Of a stretch of 39,116 nt of DNA, positions 16,561 through 23,652 are shown one piece after another. Each line of letters begins with the position of its first letter. Positions within the stretch are counted from its first letter, which is position 1. The position numbers and the translations under genes were made by a program. The notes beneath the pieces were generated by a model that searched no databases, had not been told where the DNA came from, and saw only the letters and a program-made list of their open reading frames with translations. The stretch comes from Cyanobium sp. NIES-981 (GTDB lineage Bacteria > Cyanobacteriota > Cyanobacteriia > PCC-6307 > Cyanobiaceae), in contig CAMDVN010000019.1 in assembly GCA_945877595.1 (NCBI GenBank), forward strand, positions 1-39,116, in the 5' to 3' direction.

Positions 16561-17675
16561 GCCCGCCAAAACTGCTGCATCTGCTCGCTGGTGCCCAGGC
16601 TCACCCGCAAGGAGCCATCGATCAGGGGCTTGCCCGCCATCGAGCGCACCAGGATGCCGGCAGCCCTTAGCTCGGCCTCCACCTCGGCCGGCGGTCGCTG
16701 CGGCCAGATCAGCAGGTAGTTGCCCCCGGCCACGTGGTGGCGCACACCGAAGCGTTGCAACTGCTCCACAAGCCAGCCGCGGGCTCGCCTCACCTCGGCC
16801 ACGTAGGCATCGGTGTAGGCCTGATCAGCCAGGGCGGCATGGGCCGCGATGACCGCCACGCTGTTGATGTCATAGGGCCCAGTGACCCGGCTGATCCGAT
16901 CAACGACCGCGGCCGCCCCGACCGCAAATCCAATGCGCAGCCCAGCCAGGCCAGCCGTTTTGGCCAGTGAGCGCAGCACCAGCAGGTTGGGAGTGGACGC
17001 AAAATCGGCGCGGGGCAGCACGCTGTCGCCACCAAAGGCCTCATACAGCTCATCGACCACCACCAGGGTCTGGGGAGCCGCTGCAGCCAGCTCCAGGATC
17101 GGTTCTGGAGCCAGACGGGTTCCGGTGGGATTGTTGGGGTTGCAGATCAACAGGATCCGGGGCGGCGGAGCGCTGGGATCAGCGGCATCACCAAGGCCCC
17201 CGAGGGCCGCGCGGATCGCCTCGAGGGGAAAAGCGAAATCGGGCTCCCCATAGGGGATCGCCTCAATCTCCATCCCCTGCATGAGGGCGCAGGGGGTGTA
17301 GTACCCAAACGTGGGGCTGGTGGTGAGCAGGCGCTCGCCACGGTCGCCGTAGGCATGGAACACGGCGTGGATCGCCGCATCCACGCCGTTGAACAGACCG
17401 ATCTGCCCAGGGAGCAGGGGGCGGCCCAGGCCCGGCCGGCCATCGCTGCGGTCACTCAAATTGGCCACCACGGCTTCGCGCAAACCGTCGTATTCGGGGT
17501 AGATGGCGAAGTGAGCCGCGGGGATGGCACGAATCGCCGCCACCACCTTGGGGCTGGGGCCCACGGTGTTTTCGTTGAAATCGAGCCGCAGCAGCCCGCG
17601 CCGCCCCTCCAATGGCGCGCTGTAGGCCTGGAGGCTTTCGACCTCAAGACGGGCCTGGGGATCGGGCCACTCCAT
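16533..17675 (-). CDS. hisC: Histidinol-phosphate aminotransferase
   Basis: PLP class I/II aminotransferase forming histidinol phosphate in histidine synthesis. From the ATG at 17675: LRLDFNENTVGPSP near residue 30, YPEYDG near 60, CNPNNPTG near 180, VVDELYEAF near 208, SLAKTAGLAGLRIG with the PLP lysine near 239 and Arg near 247, and VSLGTSEQMQQF at the end. The ATG overlaps the argS stop as TGATG (a GTG one codon earlier is also possible). A second, more distant aminotransferase at 36778-37911 is CobD-like, so this one is the better HisC. The 3' end overlaps the amine oxidase gene by 28 bp. Confidence 0.9.
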   Translation of the reverse strand: MEWPDPQARLEVESLQAYSAPLEGRRGLLRLDFNENTVGPSPKVVAAIRAIPAAHFAIYPEYDGLREAVVANLSDRSDGRPGLGRPLLPGQIGLFNGVDAAIHAVFHAYGDRGERLLTTSPTFGYYTPCALMQGMEIEAIPYGEPDFAFPLEAIRAALGGLGDAADPSAPPPRILLICNPNNPTGTRLAPEPILELAAAAPQTLVVVDELYEAFGGDSVLPRADFASTPNLLVLRSLAKTAGLAGLRIGFAVGAAAVVDRISRVTGPYDINSVAVIAAHAALADQAYTDAYVAEVRRARGWLVEQLQRFGVRHHVAGGNYLLIWPQRPPAEVEAELRAAGILVRSMAGKPLIDGSLRVSLGTSEQMQQFWRAYAAIEPVL

Positions 17676-19468
17676 CACATCCGCTCCAGGGTGGGGATGC
17701 CGAGCAAGCCAAGGCCCAGCTTGAGGGTGGCTGCGGTGAGGCGGCAGAGCGCCAAACGCGACCCGCGCGCTTCGGGCGGGGCCTTGAGCACCGGCACCTG
17801 GTCGTAGAAGCGGTTGAACACCTGGCAGAGCTCAAACAGGTAGCCGCAGAGCCGGTTGGGCAGCAACTCCTGCTCCACCTCGGCAATCACCACATCGAGC
17901 TTGAGCAGCTCGCGCACCAGGGCCCACTCCTGGGGTTCGCCAAACCGGAGGCTGGCAACATCCCCCTCCAGATCACCGCCCTTGCGAGCGATCCCGGCGA
18001 TGCGCACCACCGCGTAGAGCAAGTAGGGGGCGGTGTTGCCGCTCAAGGCCAGCATGCGATCAAAGCTGAACTGGTAGTTGGTGATCCGATTGGTCGAAAG
18101 ATCGGCATACTTCACCGCCGCGATGCCCACGGTGGTGGCCACCTGCGCCATGAAGGACTCCGCTTCGAGGCGATCCTCCTCGACGAGGCGGCGGCGCAGG
18201 TCGGCGCCGGCGCGCTCCACCGCCTCGTCGAGGAGGTCCTTGAGCCGCACGGTGTCGCCCGAACGGGTTTTGAGCTTCTTGCCATCGTCGCCCTGCACCA
18301 GGCCGAAGGGCACGTGCTCAACACTGGCCTGGGCAGGGATCCAGCCAGCCCGGCGCGCCACCTGGAACACCCCGGCAAAGTGGCTGGCCTGGCCAGCATC
18401 GGTCACGTAAATGACGCGCTGGGCGCCATCACCGGCAGGCTGCGGTGCCAGGCGATAGCGGATCGCCGCCAGGTCGGTGGTGGCGTAGTTGAAGCCACCA
18501 TCGCTCTTTTGCACGATCAGGGGCAGGGGCTGGCCGTCCTTGCCGCTCACCCCCTCCAAAAACACACAACCGGCGCCAGCGTCGACCACCAGCAGCCCGG
18601 CAGCGCTCAGATCATCGACAACGGCCTGCAGCTCAGGGTTGTAAAAGGACTCGCCGCGCTCGTTGATCTGGATCGCCAGCCGGTCATAGATGGCCTGAAA
18701 CTCGCGCCGGCTCTGGTCACACAGCAGCCCCCAGGCTTTCAGCGACAGGGGATTCCCCCCCTGCAGCCTGACGACCTCCTCACGGGAGGCGGCCTGGAAG
18801 GGCTCATCGGTATCGAAACGCTGCTTGGCCTGGCGGTAGAAGGCGACCAGATCACCCAGGTCAACCGCATCGGCGGTCTCCAGCGCTTCTGGGGCCACCT
18901 GCTTGAGGTGGGTGATCAGCATGCCGAACTGGGTGCCCCAGTCGCCCACATGGTTGAGCCGCAGCACCCGGTGGCCGCGAAACTCCAGCACCCGAGCCAG
19001 GGCGTCGCCAATGATCGTGGAACGCAGGTGCCCCACATGCATCTCCTTGGCGATGTTGGGGCTGGAGAAATCGACAATCACCCGGCCCGGATCCGCCACG
19101 CTCGGCACCCCCAGGCGCGGGTCGGCCAACCGGGCCGCCAGCTCGGCCGCCAGCCGCTCAGGACGCACCGTGAGGTTGATGAATCCCGGCCCTGCGATCA
19201 CCGGCTCCAGGCACAGCTCAGCCAAGGCAGGCTCCGCCGCCAACTCGGCGACGATCGCAGCGGCGATCTGGCGGGGTGGCAAGCCCAGGGGCTTGGCCAG
19301 GGGCAGGGCCCCATTGGCCTGAAAGTCACCAAATTCGGGCTTGCTGGCCGGCGCCAGCTGGGGATCGAGGGCCCTGCCGGCGGCCTGGGCCTCAGCCGCG
19401 GCGGCGGGGAAGGCCCGCTCCATCGCCGCGCGCAGCTGGGCTTCGAGGGTCTGGGCGAGGCGCAGCAT
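17675..19468 (-). CDS. argS: Arginyl-tRNA synthetase
   Basis: Class I aminoacyl-tRNA synthetase charging tRNA-Arg. The N-terminal Add-1 domain (about 1-110) has [12 protein letters not shown]. The Rossmann core has [17 protein letters not shown] (HIGH equivalent HVGH), [36 protein letters not shown] and [13 protein letters not shown] (KMSKS equivalent), followed by the DALR anticodon-binding domain ([13 protein letters not shown] ... [12 protein letters not shown], ending LGIPTLERM). 597 aa, normal. The ATG at 19468 lies 30 bp after the grrM stop, so it may be read through from the grr cassette as well as from its own promoter. Confidence 0.97.
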   Translation of the reverse strand: MLRLAQTLEAQLRAAMERAFPAAAAEAQAAGRALDPQLAPASKPEFGDFQANGALPLAKPLGLPPRQIAAAIVAELAAEPALAELCLEPVIAGPGFINLTVRPERLAAELAARLADPRLGVPSVADPGRVIVDFSSPNIAKEMHVGHLRSTIIGDALARVLEFRGHRVLRLNHVGDWGTQFGMLITHLKQVAPEALETADAVDLGDLVAFYRQAKQRFDTDEPFQAASREEVVRLQGGNPLSLKAWGLLCDQSRREFQAIYDRLAIQINERGESFYNPELQAVVDDLSAAGLLVVDAGAGCVFLEGVSGKDGQPLPLIVQKSDGGFNYATTDLAAIRYRLAPQPAGDGAQRVIYVTDAGQASHFAGVFQVARRAGWIPAQASVEHVPFGLVQGDDGKKLKTRSGDTVRLKDLLDEAVERAGADLRRRLVEEDRLEAESFMAQVATTVGIAAVKYADLSTNRITNYQFSFDRMLALSGNTAPYLLYAVVRIAGIARKGGDLEGDVASLRFGEPQEWALVRELLKLDVVIAEVEQELLPNRLCGYLFELCQVFNRFYDQVPVLKAPPEARGSRLALCRLTAATLKLGLGLLGIPTLERM

Positions 19469-19498
19469 GAACTCAGCGGCCGCAGCGGCGTAGGCAGA

Positions 19499-20674
19499 TC
19501 AACCGATCATCCCTCCCGGTGGGGCTGGGCTACTGAGCCCCAACTGGTTCTCCAGCCCGGCCAGCACCACATCAGCAACAAGCTGGATGCGGTAGCGGCA
19601 GGCCTGGGTTTGGCTGCCATCAAAACGACCGTGCTCCCAGTATTTGTTGCTGCCCGCACCGCCGCCGCACAGGCCGAAGTAGGCGCAACTGCTGCGGCAG
19701 GCCTCCACGCCAGCGGCAATCTCAGCTTGAACCAGCTGAAAGCGCTCGCTGGCCGCGATCGACTCCAGGGCATCCTGTTTCACATGGCCGAAGGCAAAGC
19801 TGCCAAAGCGCTCGGTGTGAACCGACAGCAGCTCCGGATCAAAGCTGGAGATATGGCCCTGGGCATCCACATTGACGATCACGAACGGCTGGTTCATGTC
19901 GGTGTGCTCGAGCCGCTGATCGGTGCAGGCCAGGCTGGTGATGCCGTCAAACTCCCGCAAACGCACTTGGCCTGGAGCCGCGAGGGTGCGCTGCCAGAAC
20001 CGTTCAAGAAAGCGTTGATAGCGCGCCTCGAGCTCGGGTTGATCGAGGCTGGAGCGGTCGTTGGCGCCTTCGGTTTCCTCCATGTTGAAACCCACCTCGC
20101 CGATGCCGCTTTCAGCAAAAAACTCGAACAGGGCATCGGCGTGATCGAGGGCGTCGGCCGTGAGCACGCAGATCACGTTGAACGGGATGCCGCGTCGCTG
20201 CAGCCAAGCGATGCCGCGCATGGCGGCCGCGTGGGTCGGCCTGCCCGTACGGGTGCGGCGATGGGCGTCGTGCAGAAAGGCGGGCCCATCGAGGCTCACG
20301 CCCACATGGATGCCATTGCGAACAAAGCAGTCGCACCACGCCTCATCCAGGGTGATGCCGTTGGTCTGCAATGACTGATGCACGGTGCCGCGCGGAAGGC
20401 CATGGCGATCAAGGGCCGCAGCAATGCGCACCGTGGCTTCGTCGTAGAAGGCCGGCGGCACCGCCAACGGCTCGCCGGCATGCCAGAGGAGGGTGAAGGG
20501 CCCCTGGACATAGGGGCTTTCCAGCACCCGCTCCAGGGTTGCCTCCAAAATCTCGAAGGACAGCCGGCTGCGGTCATCACGGCTGGGCAGGTAGCAGTAA
20601 TCGCAGTCGAGATTGCAGAAGGGCGTGGGCTGCAGCACCAGCAGCCGCAAGGGCCCTCCGATGACAGCCGCCAT
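19499..20674 (-). CDS. grrM: GrrM: radical SAM/SPASM cyclophane-forming maturase of the GRRM system
   Basis: Radical SAM peptide maturase. CNLDCDYCY gives the CxxxCxxC cluster ligands (C20, C24, C27), and the C-terminal SPASM region has Cys near 326, 330, 336 and 359 for auxiliary Fe-S clusters. Other marks are LLWHAGEPL, SLQTNGITLDEAW, GVSLDGPAFLHDAHRRTRTG, GFNMEETEG and SSFDPELLS. The family is the GRRM-system rSAM; its characterised relative OscB links an aromatic ring to the beta-carbon of the third residue of an aromatic-X-X motif. The substrate is almost certainly the adjacent GrrA. Start ATG 20674 has a strong GAGGTG ribosome-binding site overlapping the grrA stop. Cytosolic enzyme. 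Confidence 0.93.
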   Translation of the reverse strand: MAAVIGGPLRLLVLQPTPFCNLDCDYCYLPSRDDRSRLSFEILEATLERVLESPYVQGPFTLLWHAGEPLAVPPAFYDEATVRIAAALDRHGLPRGTVHQSLQTNGITLDEAWCDCFVRNGIHVGVSLDGPAFLHDAHRRTRTGRPTHAAAMRGIAWLQRRGIPFNVICVLTADALDHADALFEFFAESGIGEVGFNMEETEGANDRSSLDQPELEARYQRFLERFWQRTLAAPGQVRLREFDGITSLACTDQRLEHTDMNQPFVIVNVDAQGHISSFDPELLSVHTERFGSFAFGHVKQDALESIAASERFQLVQAEIAAGVEACRSSCAYFGLCGGGAGSNKYWEHGRFDGSQTQACRYRIQLVADVVLAGLENQLGLSSPAPPGGMIG

Positions 20675-20679
20675 CAGCG

Positions 20680-20685
20680 CACCTC
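20680..20685 (-). promoter_or_regulatory. grrM ribosome-binding site overlapping the grrA stop codon
   Basis: On the minus strand GAGGTG (20685 to 20680) lies 5 bases before the grrM ATG (20674), and its first two bases are part of the grrA TGA (20686-20684). This is among the better Shine-Dalgarno sequences in the window and couples maturase translation to that of the precursor. Confidence 0.75.
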
Positions 20686-21136
20686 ACCAGCCATTGGGCC
20701 CGCCCCTGTTGTTGCGGAAGCCATCGTTGTAGTAGCCGCCGTTGCCGAAGCCGCCGTTGCGGAAGCCGCCGTTGTAGAAGCCACCGTTGTTGAAACCACC
20801 GTTGTTGAAGCCGCCGTTGTAGAAGCCGCCATTGCCCCAGCCGCCGTTGCTCCAGCCGATCCCGCCGGGCCCCAAGACGACGAAGCTGATCGCGTCGTCG
20901 CCAATGGCCCCAGGCTCAGCCGCGATTCCGGCCTCTGCCTGACCCTGGCGAACGGCGGCTGCAATGCGCTGCATGCGGGTCTCCAGTGCCGCCTGCGCCG
21001 GTGCCACCTGCCCAGGTGCAGCCGATTCAAGGGCGGTGCTGACTGCGTTCACCGCCAGGGCCACGCCTGGGTCCATCGACAGGGACGCGGTGATCAGCAG
21101 AACACCAAACAGACGGGATTGGGTGATCAGCTTCAT
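20684..21136 (-). CDS. grrA: GrrA: secreted glycine-rich triceptide (cyclophane RiPP) precursor
   Basis: 150-residue precursor of the GrrA/OscA family. Residues 1-28 are a Sec signal peptide ending GVALA. Residues 29-90 are an Ala/Gln-rich, probably helical leader. Residues 95-144 form ten pentads of aromatic-X-Asn-Gly-Gly type, with crosslinkable triplets W95-S-N97, W100-G-N102, F105-Y-N107, F110-N-N112, F115-N-N117, F120-Y-N122, F125-R-N127, F130-G-N132, Y135-Y-N137 and F140-R-N142, then a tail GGPNGW. GrrM-type enzymes cyclise such triplets, so up to ten cyclophanes are possible (inference). ATG 21136 is preceded by only a weak ribosome-binding site. Final product, protease and function are unknown. 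Confidence 0.92.
   Translation of the reverse strand: MKLITQSRLFGVLLITASLSMDPGVALAVNAVSTALESAAPGQVAPAQAALETRMQRIAAAVRQGQAEAGIAAEPGAIGDDAISFVVLGPGGIGWSNGGWGNGGFYNGGFNNGGFNNGGFYNGGFRNGGFGNGGYYNDGFRNNRGGPNGW
20711..20860 (-). repeat. Ten 15-bp tandem units encoding the GrrA core
   Basis: On the plus strand the units begin every 15 bp from 20711 with gttg and end gccgcc or a close variant (for example gttgtagaagccgcc). The differences fall mainly in the third to sixth codon bases that set the aromatic and X residues, while the Asn-Gly-Gly part is nearly constant. This is a coding minisatellite, not a CRISPR: there are no spacers. Confidence 0.93.
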
Positions 21137-21198
21137 CGGGGCTGTGGGGTGAGGATCGGATGAGGGGGCTGGATTGGACTGGTGCTTGATCGTGCCGA

Positions 21199-22158
21199 TC
21201 AGCGGCTGGCGCCCGCGGGTGCGGGTGCGGGCCGCAGGGGTTCAACCCCGATCAGCAGGGCATCAAACACCCCTCGGATCTGCTGCGCCGGCAGGTTGAG
21301 GGCACTGCCGGGGCCCACCCAGCGATTAATCGCAGTGACGCTGGTCGCATCCCCGGCGATGTAGTCCTGCAGCAGCTGGGTGATCGCCCGATTCACCAGG
21401 TGCTGAAAGGCGGAATTGTTCTCTGGTACAGCGCAGGCAAGGGCATAGCGCAGATAGGGGACCTCAGGGGTGAGGGCCATCCCCTTCAGTCCGCGCTGGT
21501 GGGCGAGCCCGGCGAGCAGGGCCGAATCACCGACCACCCCCTCCACCTGACCTGCAGTGAGGGCAGTGAGGGCGGCTGGCAGATCGCCATAGGCCTGCAG
21601 CCGCGCCGCCGGCTGCAGGCCACGCAGCTGGGTTTCAGCGAGGGAGTCGCGCACCACAGCGATGCGGCGCCCAGCCAACAACGCCGGTGCTCCCGTGAAG
21701 CGGCCGGCCGGGGCCATCAGCCGCAGGCCAGAGAGGCCAATCGGCATCGAGAAATCGACCATTTGGTCGCGGGCCCAGCTGAAGGGCAGGGCGCAGGCCA
21801 GCTCAGCCTGGCCCTCCCCCAGCCGCCGGGTCAGGGGCTCGGCATCGGTGACGGCCTCAAACTGGACCCGCACTGGACGTCCCACCGCCGCCGAGACCAG
21901 CTCGGCAATGCGCGTGGCCACCACCATGACGTAACCCTGGGGTCGACCCTGGGCATCAAGGCTGAGCAGCGGCGGGTGGTCAGCCGGTCCGATCATGCGC
22001 AGCTCGCCGCTGCGGGCCACGCGCTCCAGGACCCCCTCGGCCCGCGCCGGTGGCGCAGACGTTCCTGAGGCGGGCGCTGAGTAGGCCGGCGATGCCAACG
22101 CCGGCCCCAGGCAGGCGATCAGGGCCATCCAGCGGGAACGGCAGACGCTCACAGGCAC
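21199..22158 (-). CDS. grrP: GrrP: orphan extracellular solute-binding-like protein of the GRRM system
   Basis: 319-residue family 3 solute-binding-like protein. A signal peptide (MALIACLGPALASPAYSA within the first 28 residues) precedes the domain: LERVARSGELRMIGPADHPPL, GYVMVVATRIAELV, CALPFSWARDQMVDFSMPI, GRRIAVVRDSLAET, GQVEGVVGDSALL, CAVPENNSAF and INRWVG. It has no ABC permease or ATPase partner next to it, as is typical of the GRRM-associated orphan binding protein. The start is GTG 22158 (ATG 22128 also possible). It lies 48 bp after nadC and 62 bp before grrA. It may bind the mature peptide or its ligand outside the membrane (inference). Confidence 0.88.
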   Translation of the reverse strand: MPVSVCRSRWMALIACLGPALASPAYSAPASGTSAPPARAEGVLERVARSGELRMIGPADHPPLLSLDAQGRPQGYVMVVATRIAELVSAAVGRPVRVQFEAVTDAEPLTRRLGEGQAELACALPFSWARDQMVDFSMPIGLSGLRLMAPAGRFTGAPALLAGRRIAVVRDSLAETQLRGLQPAARLQAYGDLPAALTALTAGQVEGVVGDSALLAGLAHQRGLKGMALTPEVPYLRYALACAVPENNSAFQHLVNRAITQLLQDYIAGDATSVTAINRWVGPGSALNLPAQQIRGVFDALLIGVEPLRPAPAPAGASR

Positions 22159-22206
22159 AAGACTCCAGGCAAGCAGTTCGGCTAATCCTGCCTTCCCATA
22201 GGCCCA

Positions 22207-23067
22207 TCAAGCCGGGGTTGAATCAAAGCGCATGCTGAGATCCAGCCAGGGGCTACGGGTGACCGGCGCGCTGCTGGAGATCAGGTCAATGCCGGTGGTG
22301 GCATAGGCCGCGAGCTGCTCGGGCTGCACTCCGGAGGCTTCCAGCACCACAGGAGTGCCCGCCGCCAGCGCCCGCAGGCGCGGTACCAGTGCCAAGAGCT
22401 GGGCTGGGCTGAACTCATCGAGCAAGATCCCGTCGGCCCCAGCGCGCACAGCCGCCTCGGCCTCCGCAGCCGTCTCGGCCTCCACGATCAGGCGCGCTGG
22501 CCAGGGAGCCGCGGCCCGCACGGCTGCCACAGCCGGCCCCACGCCCCCCGCCCAAGCCAGGTGGTTCTCCTTGAGCATGGCGGCATCGTCGAGACCAAGA
22601 CGGTGATTGACACCGCCGCCACAGCGGCCGGCGTATTTCTCCAAGAGCCGTAGCCCCGGCGTGGTCTTGCGGGTGTCCGCCAACCGCACCCCTGTGCCGT
22701 TGAGCTGGGTCACCAGAGCTCTGGTGGCCGTGGCAATGCCGCTGAGTCGCATGGCCAGATTGAGGGCGGTGCGCTCCCCGGCCACCAGGGCCGCCGCCGA
22801 GGCCCTGAGGCTGAGCAGCCGCTGACCGGCCTGCACCGGCTCTCCATCGGCCACCAGCAGGCGCACCGAGACCCGTGGATCCAACAACCGAAACAGGGGC
22901 TCCACCAACACCCCACCGCAGAAGACCCCCGGTGCTTTCGCAATCCAGTGCGCTCCAGCATCGGCACCGGTCAACGCCGGTGCCGTGAGGTCGCCACGGC
23001 CAATGTCTTCGGCCAACCAAGCCCGCAGCTGGGCCTCAAGCCCAGGCGTGATTGGGAGCATGGCCAT
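22207..23067 (-). CDS. nadC: Nicotinate-nucleotide pyrophosphorylase (carboxylating), quinolinate phosphoribosyltransferase
   Basis: Converts quinolinate and PRPP to nicotinate mononucleotide in de novo NAD synthesis. Visible: EDIGRGDLTAPAL, GERTALNLAMRLSGIAT, LADTRKTTPGLRLLEKYA, GGGVNHRLGLDDAAMLKENHL, IVEAETAAEAEAA, GADGILLDEFSP, VVLEASG and GIDLISSSAPVTRSPWLDLSM. 286 aa. The start cluster reads GTG ATG GCC ATG directly after the TGA of the upstream gene; ATG 23067 is chosen, with GTG 23070 and ATG 23061 possible. Confidence 0.96.
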   Translation of the reverse strand: MAMLPITPGLEAQLRAWLAEDIGRGDLTAPALTGADAGAHWIAKAPGVFCGGVLVEPLFRLLDPRVSVRLLVADGEPVQAGQRLLSLRASAAALVAGERTALNLAMRLSGIATATRALVTQLNGTGVRLADTRKTTPGLRLLEKYAGRCGGGVNHRLGLDDAAMLKENHLAWAGGVGPAVAAVRAAAPWPARLIVEAETAAEAEAAVRAGADGILLDEFSPAQLLALVPRLRALAAGTPVVLEASGVQPEQLAAYATTGIDLISSSAPVTRSPWLDLSMRFDSTPA

Positions 23068-23070
23068 CAC

Positions 23071-23613
23071 TCAGAGCCAGTAGCCCATGGGCAACTGGGG
23101 ATCCAGCCCCTGGGACGACGGCCAAGCCCCGTGGGTGTCGAAGGCAGCCGCGAGGATCTCCAAGAGCCCCCGTTTGTGCTGCAGCTCCTGGCGGGCGGCC
23201 CACTCAGCCTCGTCGACCTCGGTAGGGGGCAAGTCGAGAGCCTCGATCAAGCGCCGGTAGGCCTGCTTTTCCTTGGGGTTGATCAGAACAGTGTCGGTGT
23301 TGCGCTGGTTGACACTGATCATCTGCAAAGCCAACTTGACGGCCAGCTGGCGCTCATCGGCATCAGCCAAATCGGCCACCAGGGCAGCCAGATCGACTTC
23401 TTGGAGATGTTCACCCACCAGGGTGCTCACCAGCTCCTGGGATAGGGGCTCTGTGCGATCACGCGCCAGGCTGCCGATCACCAGCTTTTCGAGCAGCCGC
23501 TGTTCTTCCTCGGCGAAGTCACCATCGGCCCAGGCCACCCAGCAGACAATCCGCAACAAGGCGCGCTGGGAAGGGGTCAGGCCGTCCAAAGGGTGCACAG
23601 AAGACATCGCCAT
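23071..23613 (-). CDS. TerB-like / tellurite-resistance-type domain protein
   Basis: 180 residues, all helical and cytosolic by composition. The N-terminal half has the TerB-type pattern LTPSQRALLRIVCWVAWADGDFAEEEQRLLEKLV, an acidic D-G-D-x-x-x-E-E motif of the kind used to bind metal in TerB-like four-helix bundles. The C-terminal half (VDEAEWAARQELQHKRGLLEIL) is not recognised. The role is unknown; the name does not imply tellurite resistance. It sits between mnmE and nadC with very short gaps. Confidence 0.75.
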   Translation of the reverse strand: MAMSSVHPLDGLTPSQRALLRIVCWVAWADGDFAEEEQRLLEKLVIGSLARDRTEPLSQELVSTLVGEHLQEVDLAALVADLADADERQLAVKLALQMISVNQRNTDTVLINPKEKQAYRRLIEALDLPPTEVDEAEWAARQELQHKRGLLEILAAAFDTHGAWPSSQGLDPQLPMGYWL

Positions 23614-23652
23614 GGCGTTGCGGTGGATTGACCCTGATCGGCACAGCCATCT

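Noticed and set aside
17612-20374. Very long plus-strand open frame (over 900 codons) across argS and grrM
   Set aside because: It is antisense to two clear genes with motifs. GC-rich codon usage leaves few stops on the opposite strand. The translation has no recognisable domain and is His/Gln/Gly-rich.
20711-20860. Possible CRISPR array (regular 15-bp repeats)
   Set aside because: Repeats are directly adjacent with no spacers, are in frame, and encode the GrrA core.
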